A stretch of DNA of 64,000 nt from assembly GCF_025153475.1 (NCBI RefSeq), contig NZ_JANZXA010000005.1, positions 62,001 to 126,000 on the forward strand, written 5' to 3'. Origin of the DNA: Novosphingobium mangrovisedimenti. Its GTDB lineage: Bacteria; Pseudomonadota; Alphaproteobacteria; Sphingomonadales; Sphingomonadaceae. Positions 8,165 to 19,634 of this stretch are shown in pieces. The notes beneath the pieces are model-generated. The model did no database searches. It was not told the DNA's origin and was given only the letters and a program-made list of their open reading frames with translations. The position numbers and the translations under genes were made by a program. Within the stretch, counting starts at the first letter, position 1; the number at the start of each line of letters is the position of its first letter.

Positions 8165-9982
8165 ATGGCGCCATACCAAAGCTTTCCAAAACCCGAGATC
8201 GTTTCCCGGCTGCAAGCCGCCGCCGCACGCTTCATCAGTGAACCCGAAGCAGCATGCGCCGATATCAAAGCGCTGATACGGGACGAGCCTGATTTCCTTC
8301 CTGCACGTCGGGTTCTGGCAAGACTGCTGCGAAACCGTGGCCACACCTCGCAAGCTATGCTGGTCGAAGCGGAAGCGATAGCTCTTGGTATTCAGCGTCC
8401 TGGATTTGCATCCGCGCAAGAGGCCTTTCTGTCCGGCGACATAGCGAAGGCCGAGCCGCTCGTCCGAAACCACCTGAAGCAGGATCCGGAAGATCCCGCT
8501 GCAGCCATGATGCTCGGTGACATCGCGGCACAATGCCGGGCGCAACGGGAAGCCGAAAACCTCTACCGCAGGGCAATTCTTCTCGCCCCGACCTATGTCG
8601 AAGCGCGGATAGCCCTCGCCAAGTTGCAACGGGATACCGGGCGTTACATCGAAGCCTTGGATACCCTCGCACAGTCACTGAACATTCGGCCAGATCACCT
8701 TCCATCGCTTTCGCTCAAGGCGGCCATTCTGGTGCAACAACGCCGTTTCGAAAAGGCCGAAGCTGTATTCGGCGAACTTCATGACCACCATCCGCAAGAC
8801 GCGCGCGGGTGGTGCAATCACGCCTTCCTGCTCAAGACAATCGGGCACCTCGGCGATGCAGTGACGGCCTACCGCCAGGCAATTGCCATAGACGCCGCCA
8901 ATGGCCTGGCATGGTGGGGGCTTGCCAATCTCAAGACGGTGCACTTCAACGCCGACGACGTGGCAGCCATGCGCGACGCGCTCAACGGCGCGTCGGTTAC
9001 CAGCGAACAGCGTGTCCACCTGTCTTATGCGTTGGGCAAGGCATTGGACGATCTGGGCGATTCGGCCGGCGCCTTTGCCGCCTATTCGCAAGGTGCGCGA
9101 CAACGCCTGCTTGAAACGCCGCACGATCCACTCAAAAACGAGCAACACGTAAGCAAAGTGCTCGCAACATGCACGGCGGATTTTTTCGAGGCGCGCACCG
9201 GCGTCGGCCATCAGGCACGCGACCCGATCTTCATTGTAAGCCTGCCACGCTCGGGCTCGACTCTTGTTGAGCAAATTCTCGCCAGTCATCCGCTGATAGA
9301 GGGCACCGAGGAGTTGCACGATATCGAGCGCATCGCACTTGGACTTGCTCCGCAAGGCGGAACTGGCGGCTGGCTCGACGTCGTTCGCTTGCTCCCCCCC
9401 GAAAAGCTCCACGAACTTGGCGGACACTACATTGCCGCAACCCGCCGCTTTCGGGAAACCGAGCGGCCATTCTTTACGGACAAAATGCCCAGCAACTGGG
9501 TCTTTGCCGGGCTGATCCACCTTATCCTGCCAAACGCGAAAATCGTCGACATCCGGCGTCATCCGCTAGGCTGCGGCTTCGCGAACTTTTCGCAGCACTT
9601 CAATCAGGGCATCAATTTCTCATACGATCTTGAGCACATCGGCCGGTTCTATTCCGCCTACGTCCGGCAGATGGCGCATTTCGACAAAGTCCTGCCCGGC
9701 CGCATCCATCACCTCACCTACGAAGCGCTGGTCGAAGATACCGAAGCCGAAGTTCGCCGCCTGCTCGACTATCTCGAACTGCCGTTTGAACCTGCCTGCT
9801 TGCGCTTCTTCGAAAACAGGCGTGCAGTTCACACACCCAGCTCGGAACAAGTGCGCTCTCCGATTACCCGCGACGGCATGGAGCGCTGGCAGCGGTATGC
9901 CCCGTTTCTTGAGCCACTAAAGGAGGCACTCGGACCCGTGCTAACGCACTACCCCAAAGCGCCTCCTTCTTTCACCGACTGA
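8165..9982 (+). CDS. TPR-repeat sulfotransferase
   Basis: A 605-residue protein. The N-terminal half (about 1-330) is built of TPR helices (for example AENLYRRAILLAPTYVEAR, DAVTAYRQAIAIDAANG). The C-terminal half is a sulfotransferase: the PAPS 5'-phosphosulfate loop is FIVSLPRSGSTLVEQIL from residue 356 (LPRSGST 360-366), followed by TEELHDIE, DKMPSNW, the 3'-phosphate-binding-like segment DIRRHPLGCGFANF, and TYEALVEDTE. No signal peptide is visible, so it is probably cytoplasmic. Family knowledge says it transfers sulfate from PAPS to an acceptor, which could be a sugar, peptide or protein. Its position right after a TonB receptor suggests a functional link, which is inference. The start ATG at 8165 lacks a strong ribosome binding site. 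Confidence 0.88.
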   Translation: MAPYQSFPKPEIVSRLQAAAARFISEPEAACADIKALIRDEPDFLPARRVLARLLRNRGHTSQAMLVEAEAIALGIQRPGFASAQEAFLSGDIAKAEPLVRNHLKQDPEDPAAAMMLGDIAAQCRAQREAENLYRRAILLAPTYVEARIALAKLQRDTGRYIEALDTLAQSLNIRPDHLPSLSLKAAILVQQRRFEKAEAVFGELHDHHPQDARGWCNHAFLLKTIGHLGDAVTAYRQAIAIDAANGLAWWGLANLKTVHFNADDVAAMRDALNGASVTSEQRVHLSYALGKALDDLGDSAGAFAAYSQGARQRLLETPHDPLKNEQHVSKVLATCTADFFEARTGVGHQARDPIFIVSLPRSGSTLVEQILASHPLIEGTEELHDIERIALGLAPQGGTGGWLDVVRLLPPEKLHELGGHYIAATRRFRETERPFFTDKMPSNWVFAGLIHLILPNAKIVDIRRHPLGCGFANFSQHFNQGINFSYDLEHIGRFYSAYVRQMAHFDKVLPGRIHHLTYEALVEDTEAEVRRLLDYLELPFEPACLRFFENRRAVHTPSSEQVRSPITRDGMERWQRYAPFLEPLKEALGPVLTHYPKAPPSFTD

Positions 9983-9988
9983 CGATGC

Positions 9989-12568
<2,580 letters not shown>

Positions 12569-12595
12569 GGTGTGTGATGCCTCCTGACCCCGACG

Positions 12596-12623
12596 ATATA
12601 GTGTTGCATTTTTACAACACAAG
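12596..12623 (-). promoter_or_regulatory. Candidate sigma-32 (heat-shock) promoter of clpB
   Basis: On the minus strand CTTG (12623-12620) is followed after 18 bases by CTATAT (12601-12596). This is close to the alphaproteobacterial RpoH pattern CTTG-N17/18-CYTAT-T. It lies about 28 bases before the clpB ATG. A 20-base inverted repeat (GTGTTG-N8-CAACAC, 12601-12620) occupies the spacer. rpoH itself is at 55332-56237 in this window. Confidence 0.6.
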
Positions 12624-12689
12624 AGCCTCTACCCACTATTTATGCCCGCTCTAGATGGGCGGTCTTTGACAGTGCGCAAGCATTTGCGC

Positions 12690-12724
12690 ACGAAAAAGGG
12701 CAGCCCGCGAACGGACCGCCCTTT
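12690..12724 (-). terminator. Terminator of the subtilisin-like protease gene (UUCG tetraloop)
   Basis: On the minus strand a 13-bp stem (AAAGGGC outer arm, two G-U pairs) closes on a UUCG tetraloop and is followed by further T residues. It is 20 bases after the protease stop. A second hairpin (GTGCGCAA-N4-TTGCGCAC, 12672-12691) lies just beyond it. Confidence 0.8.
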
Positions 12725-12743
12725 CAACGCCTTTTCAAGTGGT

Positions 12744-13868
12744 TCAGTGCGCGCCGATGGTGTCGGGGTGGCCGTCCGGATCACCCGAGACAGTGCCGTC
12801 CGCGGAAAAGCCGACCAGCAGCAGCCCCGCCAGGTGCGGCGTCGCCATCGAGGTGCCGCTGATGGTGTTGTAGCCGCCGTCCCGCCAGGTGGAGAGGATG
12901 CTCACGCCCGGCTCCGCATAGTCGATCGGCGGATTGCCGTAGTTCGAGAAGCTGGCCCATTTGTCGCCGTCGGAAAAGGCCGACACGGTATAGACATTGG
13001 GACCGTTGACACGCGCGGGCGAGTAGTCATTGGCATTGGCGCCCGAATTGCCCGCCGCGATCGCGAACTTCACGACCGAGGAGGCCGCAAGCACGGCGGC
13101 GTCGAGCGCATCGTCGGTCGGACCGCCCAGGCTCATGTTGGCCACGTCGCCCGCCTGCCCGTGCTGCCCGACCCAGTCGACACCCGCGATGACGCCTGCG
13201 TAGGAGCCGCTGCCGCGGCGGTTGAGCACCCGCACCGGAATGACGGTCGCCCCGGCGGCGACGCCGATCACGCCGATCGAATTGTTCTTTGCCGCGATCG
13301 TGCCCGACACGTGGGTGCCATGGCCATTGAGATCCTCTGTCAGCCCTTCCTCGCGCGTGACGAAGCCATTGCCCAGCGACGCATCGACAGTGAGGTCGGG
13401 GTGCGTGGAATCGATGCCCGTGTCGATGATCCACGCGCGCTTGCCCACGCCCGAAACACCACCGTTGACGCGCGCGATGCCCCAGGGCGTCTGCTGGCCG
13501 GTGCTGCCGCCACCGCCACTGCCTGGCTTGCCCTTCTGCGCCTCGATCGGCGGCGCCAGTTCGATCACGCGATCGGGTTCGCAATAGGCGATCGAGGGAT
13601 TGCGAGCCTTCATCTGCGACGCGGCCTGCGCGCTCATGTTCGTCGAGAAGCCGTGGATGGTGTACCTGTAGAGATGCGTCACTTTCCCGCCAGCTGCGGC
13701 GGCGGCCCGGTGCGCCTCGGACTGCACGCCCCCCGTGTTCACCGCCTTCTTGTTGAAGACGCAGATGTACGAATTGGGAATGATGTCGCCGGACTTGGCC
13801 AAAGCCGGACCCGCAGCGACCAGGGCGGCCGTCGAGCACGCCAGCGTTGCCATGAGTTTGATTTTCAT
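12744..13868 (-). CDS. Exported subtilisin-like serine protease (S8 family)
   Basis: A 374-residue secreted or periplasmic subtilase. Signal peptide about 1-24 (LVAAGPALA). A propeptide-like segment follows to about 105 (YICVFNKKAV through IAYCEPDRVIEL), resembling inhibitor I9. Then comes a flexible GKPGSGGGGSTGQQ linker and the catalytic domain. The triad is visible as Asp in WIIDTGIDSTHPDL (about 149), His in NGHGTHVSGTIA (about 183) and Ser in SGTSMATPHLAG (about 339), with oxyanion Asn in AAGNSG (about 273). The ATG at 13868 has GGAGGG upstream. The catalytic domain is compact, with almost nothing after the Ser region except a short DPDGHPDT tail. Substrate unknown. Confidence 0.93.
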   Translation of the reverse strand: MKIKLMATLACSTAALVAAGPALAKSGDIIPNSYICVFNKKAVNTGGVQSEAHRAAAAAGGKVTHLYRYTIHGFSTNMSAQAASQMKARNPSIAYCEPDRVIELAPPIEAQKGKPGSGGGGSTGQQTPWGIARVNGGVSGVGKRAWIIDTGIDSTHPDLTVDASLGNGFVTREEGLTEDLNGHGTHVSGTIAAKNNSIGVIGVAAGATVIPVRVLNRRGSGSYAGVIAGVDWVGQHGQAGDVANMSLGGPTDDALDAAVLAASSVVKFAIAAGNSGANANDYSPARVNGPNVYTVSAFSDGDKWASFSNYGNPPIDYAEPGVSILSTWRDGGYNTISGTSMATPHLAGLLLVGFSADGTVSGDPDGHPDTIGAH

Positions 13869-14287
13869 ATGCCCTCCGCTTCGAAATAAAGGCGGCCATA
13901 CGCCCCCCGCTTCCGCAGAGACTAGCACTCCGCCCCCCGTCGTCGAGGGTATGCCGGCCGGTTAGCCATACTATTTCGGGACACATCGCGGAATCGCAGT
14001 TATTCCCATGTTTTCATTGCATAAATGACCCGAAAAAAGCGCCATCCAGATGTATGAAATTGCGAGCAACCCTCTTGCTTCACCCTATATGTGTTCATTA
14101 TTGAACATTCCCCGGCAGAGAACGACGAAAAGCGGCCGCGCCAGCCGTCGCCGAGTCCCTGTTGCCGCCTCGTCACCGTCGCGATGGCGGTAAATCAACG
14201 ATGTCGTTCATCATGCCCTTGGCCCGGTTGCAGCCATCGCCTAGCGTGCCCGGGACAACCCACAACAACGGGAAGAGGTATCCAGAC
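13869..14287. other. Gene-free divergent region
   Basis: Between the protease and the NTF2-like gene no coding sequence is supported. It should contain the two divergent promoters; an AT-richer stretch lies around 13990-14100. An in-frame ATG at 14162 would extend the NTF2-like protein by 42 residues of non-conserved character and was not used. Confidence 0.55.
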
Positions 14288-14737
14288 GTGGCGAAATTCA
14301 CTCCCCAGCAGGCAGCGGACGTTCTTGCGATCAAGCAGGTCATCTACGAATGGGGCGACGAGCTGGACATCAACAACGGCCTCTCCATGCGCAAGGCGGA
14401 CTGCCTGGCGGAGGACGTGCAATATTTCGTTGGCGGCGAATGGCGCGACGGGCTGGCGGCGGTCGAGGCCTTCTACAAGGGCCGCGCCGAAGCCATGACG
14501 GCCGGTCCCGGCCTGATGACGATGCGCCACATCATCACCTCGCTGCGCGTCTCGTTCGACGACGCCGATCATGCCAAGGTGGGCTACCTGCTGGTATTCT
14601 TCGCCACCGTGACGGACCTCGACAAGTACTGCGATCCACTGGCCGTGGCCGACGTGAAGATGGAATGCCGCCGCGACAACGACGGCGAATGGCGCATCAG
14701 CCGCTTCGACAGCGGGCAGATCTTCAAGCGGGGGTAA
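14288..14737 (+). CDS. NTF2-like / SnoaL-type small protein
   Basis: A 149-residue protein matching the nuclear transport factor 2-like fold pattern. It has an N-terminal helix (QQAADVLAIKQVIYEWGDELD), then CLAEDVQYFVGGEWRDGLAAVEAFYKGR, then strands RHIITSLRVSFDDADHAKVGYLLVFF and a final strand WRISRFDSGQIF. Family members include ring-hydroxylating dioxygenase beta-like subunits, dehydratases and isomerases, so no reaction can be assigned. The GTG at 14288 has GAAGAGG about ten bases upstream and gives the typical compact length. It converges with the DUF4197 gene 12 bases away. Confidence 0.8.
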   Translation: MAKFTPQQAADVLAIKQVIYEWGDELDINNGLSMRKADCLAEDVQYFVGGEWRDGLAAVEAFYKGRAEAMTAGPGLMTMRHIITSLRVSFDDADHAKVGYLLVFFATVTDLDKYCDPLAVADVKMECRRDNDGEWRISRFDSGQIFKRG

Positions 14738-14749
14738 TCCGGCGCCTGC

Positions 14750-15472
14750 TCAGTTCCCGCCAAGGATGCCCTTGAGCAGGCTTCCGGCCGGCTTGAGCGG
14801 ATTGGCGCGCAGCTTCGTCTCCTCGTTGCCGATGTAGCGGAAGATGCCGTCGAGCGCCTGCCCGGTGACGGAATCGCCCAGCTTGTCGTGCGTGATTCCG
14901 GCTTTCGCGAGCACGTTCGACCGGCGCGTGAGGCTGTCGAGTTGCCCATAGGCGCCGACCTGCGCGAGACCATCGTCGACCAGCGGGCGCAGCTTGCCCC
15001 TGAGCTCGTCTCCGGCGCTGCGCCGCAGGTACTGGGTCGCCCCGTCGTTCTGGGTGGCGATGCCGGGGACATCGGCCAGCGACAGCCGCGAGATCGCCGA
15101 ACGGAAGATCGGCTTGGCCTCTCCCGCGGCGACGCCTGCGGCATCGTTGAGCCGCCGCACCAGGTTGTCGGTGAGGCCCAGCTTGCTGCCGGTATCGAGC
15201 ACTTTGCCGAACACGCCGCCGAGCCCACCACCCAGGCCGCCCACCAGCGGAAGGCCGATGCGGATGTCCGGATCGTTGTAGAAAGCGCCGGGCTCGGCCA
15301 GCTTGTCCAGCGAACTGTCGGACGCGCGACCGAGCAGGTCGACGAACGCGCCTCCGATCCCCGCGGCCCGCGCGGCTCCGGGCCAGGTGGCAGCGATCGC
15401 GCCGCCGGCCAGCGTCGCCAGCATGACCGCAACGGCATCGCGCCGCCCCATACGATCCTCAAAGCCCGCCAT
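14750..15472 (-). CDS. DUF4197 family exported protein
   Basis: A 240-residue protein with the DUF4197 pattern: LDKLAEPGAFYNDPDIRIGLP, a Gly-rich GGLGGGLGGVFGK, FRSAISRLSLADVPGI, TQYLRRSAGDELRGKLRPLVDDGLAQVGA, and LDGIFRYIGNEE near the C-terminus. The N-terminus (GRRDAVAVMLATLAGGAIAA) is a signal peptide with twin arginines, weakly Tat-like. The ATG at 15472 is preferred over a GTG three bases upstream because AAAGGAG is eight bases before it. The family is widespread in proteobacterial envelopes; I know of no established function. Confidence 0.85.
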   Translation of the reverse strand: MAGFEDRMGRRDAVAVMLATLAGGAIAATWPGAARAAGIGGAFVDLLGRASDSSLDKLAEPGAFYNDPDIRIGLPLVGGLGGGLGGVFGKVLDTGSKLGLTDNLVRRLNDAAGVAAGEAKPIFRSAISRLSLADVPGIATQNDGATQYLRRSAGDELRGKLRPLVDDGLAQVGAYGQLDSLTRRSNVLAKAGITHDKLGDSVTGQALDGIFRYIGNEETKLRANPLKPAGSLLKGILGGN

Positions 15473-15584
15473 CACACTATCTCCTTTGAAAGTCGGGTGA
15501 AGTTTGCACGCCGATGCGCCTCACCGCAACCCGAAGCCGCACTGTTCAGCTTGCGGCAGGAACAGTCTTTGCTAGACCTCGTGC

Positions 15585-18482
15585 ATGCGCATTGCCCCCG
15601 TTTCGAGCCTCACCGCTCTCGCCGCCGCCCTTCTCCTCGCCGCCGGTTCCGCCGCGCCCGGCACCGTCGCATTCGCGAAGACACCCGCCCCTGCCGCGCA
15701 GGCTTCCGCCACGGCCCCGGCAGCGCTGCAGGATCTCGTCTCGAAGGTCGACATTCCCTACGAGAAGTTCATCCTGCCCAACGGGTTGACGACCATCGTT
15801 CACACGGATCGCAAGGCGCCGATCGTCGCGGTCACGCTCTACTACGAGGTCGGCTCGAAGAACGAGCCGCGCGGCCGCACCGGCTTTGCGCACCTCTACG
15901 AACACCTGTTCTTCGGTGGCTCGGCCAACGTGCCCAATTTCGACATTCCGCTGGAGGCCGCGGGATCGACGCCGACCAACGGCTCGACCTGGTACGACCG
16001 CACCAACTACGTCGAGACCGTGCCCACCGGCGCGCTCGATCTGGCGCTGTTCATGGAAAGCGACCGCATGGGCCACCTGCTGCCCGCGGTCACGCAGGAC
16101 AAGCTCGACAAGCAGCGCGGCGTCGTCCAGAACGAGAAGCGGCAGGGCGACAACCAGCCCTATGGCCTCTACGACTATTTCCAGGCCGACGGGCTCCTCC
16201 CGATCGGCCATCCCTATCGCCATTCCACCATCGGCTCGATGGCCGATCTCGACGCCGCGACGCTGACGGACGTGCGCACGTGGTTCACCGATCACTACGG
16301 CCCCAACAACGTCGTCCTCGTGCTCTCGGGCGACATCGATGCCGGCACCGCCCGTCCCAAGGTGGAAAAGTGGTTCGGCGGCATCCCACGCGGCCCCGCC
16401 ATCGAGCCGGTCAAGGCCGGCCCGGTCACCCTGCCCGCCCCGGTCTCGCGCGACATTACCGATCAGGTCCCCGTGCTGCGCCTGACCCGCAACTGGACCG
16501 CCCCCGGCCTCAACGATCCCGATACGCCCGCGCTCAGGATCGGCATGCATATCCTGGGCGGCCTTGCCAGCTCGCGGTTGGACAACCAGCTGGTGCGCGG
16601 CAAGGAACTGGCCGTTTCGGTCACCGCCTACGACCAGGTCTTCCAGCAGCTCGGCTTCCTGACCATGTCGATGGACGTGAAGCCGGGCGTCGCACGCGCC
16701 GAAGCCGAGGCCGCCTTCGACAAGGTACTGGCCGACTACCTGCGCGAGGGCCCCACCGAGGATGAAGTGCGGCGCGCCGTCACCGCCCTGCTCTCGGGCG
16801 AGATCGGCGGGCTCGAACGCGTCGGCGGCTTCTCCGGCAAGGGTGCGACACTGGCCGAGGGTCAGGTCTATTCGGGCGATCCCGCGCACTACAAGAAAGA
16901 CCTTGCCGCCATGGCCGCGCTGACGCCGGCCAGCATCAGGGCCGCGCTCGGCAAGTGGCTCTCGCGCCCGGTCTACGCGCTCAATGTCGTGCCGGGTCCG
17001 CGCACCGACAGCGGCGATGCCCTGGGCGGCTGGGGCGACGAGGCCGATCACCCGGCCCCGCCAGCCGATCCGCACGCCATGGCCCCGCCGCTGCCCCCCG
17101 CCCCCGAGCGCACGGCCCCGCCGGTCCAGCCCGTCGCGGCGCTGAAGTTCCCGGCAATCGAGCATGCCACGCTGGCCAACGGCATTCCCGTAACGCTCGC
17201 CCGCCGCACCGCCGTGCCGAAACTGGTCATGGCGATCGATTTCGACGCCGGCTATGCGGCCGACGCGCTCGATACGCCCGGCACGCAGGGGCTGATGCTG
17301 GCCATGCTCGAAGAGGGCACGACGACGCGCAGCGCCACGCAGATCGCCGAAGAGCAGGAACGGCTGGGCGCCAATATCGGCACCGACGGTTCGCTCGACA
17401 CCAGCACCGTCACGCTGAGCGCGCTTTCGGACAACCTCGCCCCGTCGCTGGCGCTGACCGCCGACCTGATCCTCCACCCCGCCTTCGCCGAAAGCGATTT
17501 CACGCGGCTCAAGGCACAGGCCCAGGCCGAACTGGCGCAGACGCTTTCCTCGCCCAAGGCGCTGGCGGCACGCACGCTGGAGGCCGAGGTCTATGGCACG
17601 CATCCCTATGCCCAGCCGCTCGACGGCCTCGGCAACGCGCAATCGCTGGCCGCGCTGACGCCGGCCGACATGCGGGCCGCGCACGACAAGTGGCTGCGTC
17701 CCGATCTCGCCCGCATCACCGTGGTCGGCGACGTGACCATGGAACAGCTCAAGCCGATGCTGGAAAAGGCATTCGGCCAGTGGAAGGCCCCGGTAAGCGC
17801 ACCTCCCGTCAAGCCGGTCGACGCGGCGACACCGGCGGCCAGCGCGCGCATCGTCCTGATCGACCGTCCCAACTCGCCGCAGTCGGTGATCCTGGCCGGA
17901 CGCGTTCTGCCGCTCACCGGCCAGACGCCGGACGAGGAGCCGCTGACGCTCGCCAACGACGTGATCGGCGGCGATTTCCTCTCGCGCCTCAATCTGGACA
18001 TCCGCGAGGACAAGGGCTGGAGCTACGGCGTGAACACCAGCGTCAGCCAGCCCACGGGCCCGCGCCTGCTGCAGGTCTCCGCGCCCGTCCAGGCAGACCG
18101 TACCGGCGCCGCGATCAAGGCGATCGTCGCGGACATGTCCGCCCTGCCCGCCAGCAAGCCGATCACCGCCGAGGAACTCCAGCGCGTGACCGAGGGCGCG
18201 ATCCGCGCCCTGCCCAACCAGTTCGAAACGAACGCCTCGGTGCTCTATGCCATCCGCAAGAACGACCGGCTCGGCCGCCCCGAAAACTACTACGAAAAGC
18301 TCGCCGGCACCTACCGCGCGATCGGCGCCGACCGGATCGGCGAGGCCGCGCGCGAATACCTGCAGCCCGAGGGTCTCACGTTCGTTGTCGTGGGAGATCG
18401 CAAGGTCGTCGAACCCCAGTTGCAGGATCTCGGCCTGCCGATAGAAGTGCGCGAGGCCCCGAAGGGCCCGGAAGAGGAGTGA
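15585..18482 (+). CDS. M16 family zinc metalloprotease, two-domain, exported
   Basis: A 965-residue protein with a signal peptide (about 1-31, ending VAFA) and two tandem M16 modules. The N-terminal module has the inverted zinc motif HLYEH (H103, E106, H107) and a downstream Glu in VVQNEKRQG. The C-terminal module (from about 525, LANGIPVTLARR) has the corresponding segment without the zinc residues (GLMLAMLEEGT), as is usual for the second half of such enzymes. These periplasmic proteases degrade peptides or process small proteins. It is probably co-transcribed with the 100-residue protein starting five bases after its stop. Divergent from the DUF4197 gene. Confidence 0.93.
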   Translation: MRIAPVSSLTALAAALLLAAGSAAPGTVAFAKTPAPAAQASATAPAALQDLVSKVDIPYEKFILPNGLTTIVHTDRKAPIVAVTLYYEVGSKNEPRGRTGFAHLYEHLFFGGSANVPNFDIPLEAAGSTPTNGSTWYDRTNYVETVPTGALDLALFMESDRMGHLLPAVTQDKLDKQRGVVQNEKRQGDNQPYGLYDYFQADGLLPIGHPYRHSTIGSMADLDAATLTDVRTWFTDHYGPNNVVLVLSGDIDAGTARPKVEKWFGGIPRGPAIEPVKAGPVTLPAPVSRDITDQVPVLRLTRNWTAPGLNDPDTPALRIGMHILGGLASSRLDNQLVRGKELAVSVTAYDQVFQQLGFLTMSMDVKPGVARAEAEAAFDKVLADYLREGPTEDEVRRAVTALLSGEIGGLERVGGFSGKGATLAEGQVYSGDPAHYKKDLAAMAALTPASIRAALGKWLSRPVYALNVVPGPRTDSGDALGGWGDEADHPAPPADPHAMAPPLPPAPERTAPPVQPVAALKFPAIEHATLANGIPVTLARRTAVPKLVMAIDFDAGYAADALDTPGTQGLMLAMLEEGTTTRSATQIAEEQERLGANIGTDGSLDTSTVTLSALSDNLAPSLALTADLILHPAFAESDFTRLKAQAQAELAQTLSSPKALAARTLEAEVYGTHPYAQPLDGLGNAQSLAALTPADMRAAHDKWLRPDLARITVVGDVTMEQLKPMLEKAFGQWKAPVSAPPVKPVDAATPAASARIVLIDRPNSPQSVILAGRVLPLTGQTPDEEPLTLANDVIGGDFLSRLNLDIREDKGWSYGVNTSVSQPTGPRLLQVSAPVQADRTGAAIKAIVADMSALPASKPITAEELQRVTEGAIRALPNQFETNASVLYAIRKNDRLGRPENYYEKLAGTYRAIGADRIGEAAREYLQPEGLTFVVVGDRKVVEPQLQDLGLPIEVREAPKGPEEE

Positions 18483-18487
18483 ACCGC

Positions 18488-18790
18488 ATGACCATCGCCG
18501 GAAGCTACGACTGCGTCACCAAGACCCCGATGGGCCCCCAGAAGGGCGTACTGACAATCGTCCCGGGCGAAGGCGGCGCCTTCTCCGGGGACATCACCGG
18601 CGACCTCGGATCGATGGAGATCAAGGGCGGCACGATCACCGGGAACACGCTGACCTGGCAGATGAAGATGACCATGCCGATGCCGATCGAACTCGACTGC
18701 ACCGCCACGATCGAAGGCGATGCCCTGACCGGCAAGGTCAAGGCGGGCATGTTCGGGACGATGGATCTGGCGGGTACGCGCAAGATGTAG
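18488..18790 (+). CDS. Small beta-rich protein, function unknown
   Basis: A 100-residue protein made of short alternating strands (GSYDCVTKTPMGPQKGVLTIVP, FSGDITGDLGSMEIKGGTITG, LTGKVKAGMFGTMDLAGTRK). The repeating polar/hydrophobic pattern resembles the small beta domain attached to some amidohydrolases and found alone in sphingomonads. No signal peptide or membrane segment is visible. It starts five bases after the M16 protease stop and is likely translated from the same mRNA, so it may act with the protease. That is inference from position only. Confidence 0.75.
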   Translation: MTIAGSYDCVTKTPMGPQKGVLTIVPGEGGAFSGDITGDLGSMEIKGGTITGNTLTWQMKMTMPMPIELDCTATIEGDALTGKVKAGMFGTMDLAGTRKM

Positions 18791-18942
18791 TTCCGCCCCG
18801 TTCAACGGCCCGGAGCCCCCAATAAATCTCCACATCGTAGTGGCTTGCTCCCGACGTTCGGCAAGAATAAGAATGCCGGCGCGACGACTCTGCTCCCTGC
18901 ATGGAAGTACAGGCTTCGCATTTGGGAGGGGGGAGATAACGC

Positions 18943-19605
18943 TTGGGGCAGGCCCGCATCCGGGCTGCGCTTGTCGCAGCATTCCTTGGCGCGCAGTCCA
19001 CGGCCTTGCCGGCACAGGACATGGAAACAGATGCAGGTACGGACACCACCGCCTGCGAACTGCATGTCTGGCCCGCCGACGGCCTGCGCTCGACCTATCA
19101 TGGCTGGTTTCACGGAGGCATCGTGGATGGCGCCGTGGAAGGTCGCGAGGGGTACCGAAAGCTGCCGGGCATTCCGTTGGACACGCCCCATCAGGTGGAA
19201 CTGTTGCGCGCTTCGCCCCTGGCCGAAGCGCTTGCCCTGCCCGGATACCGCACGCTCGTGCATGAGCAGGCCCTCGACAGCAACACCGCAAGGCACACGC
19301 CGGGCCGCCTGATCGCGGACGCGCCCTCGTGCTATGCCGAACTGGTGGTCGACGACGTGTTCTTCCAGGAAGACATCGTCAACGGCAAGTTCCTGAAAAT
19401 CCTGTTCCGCTACCGCTCGTTCGATGGCGATGCGCTGACGCGCCGTTTCGGGACCTACACGCAGGTCCCGCTTACGGCTTTCCCGCCCGCGACCCCGGAT
19501 GCCGTCGTGGCCGCATCGAGCGACATCGACCAGGCATACGAACGCTCGCTGACAGAGTTCGGAACCGCGCTCCAATCGCCTCCGAAGCAGAAGAAGAAAA
19601 AATGA
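18943..19605 (+). CDS. Exported CELHVWP-motif protein A, uncharacterised
   Basis: A 220-residue protein starting at TTG 18943, preceded by the purine-rich GGGAGGGGGGAG. An ATG at 18901 in the same frame hits a stop after 12 codons. The N-terminus (AALVAAFLGAQSTALPA) is a signal peptide. The mature part opens with CELHVWPADG and later has SCYAELVVDDVFFQEDIVNGKFLKILFRYRSF; the tail is Lys-rich (KQKKKK). The same landmarks recur in the next gene, so the two are tandem paralogues with two conserved Cys (one in CELHxWP, one in CYxEL) that could form a disulfide. I do not recognise the family or a function. Confidence 0.78.
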   Translation: MGQARIRAALVAAFLGAQSTALPAQDMETDAGTDTTACELHVWPADGLRSTYHGWFHGGIVDGAVEGREGYRKLPGIPLDTPHQVELLRASPLAEALALPGYRTLVHEQALDSNTARHTPGRLIADAPSCYAELVVDDVFFQEDIVNGKFLKILFRYRSFDGDALTRRFGTYTQVPLTAFPPATPDAVVAASSDIDQAYERSLTEFGTALQSPPKQKKKK

Positions 19606-19634
19606 AAATGACGTCCTCGTTCGTGGGAGAACAT

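Noticed and set aside
15546..17684. Long minus-strand open frame opposite the M16 protease
   Set aside because: Shadow of the protease reading frame; composition is Gly/Arg/Ala-rich without domain features.
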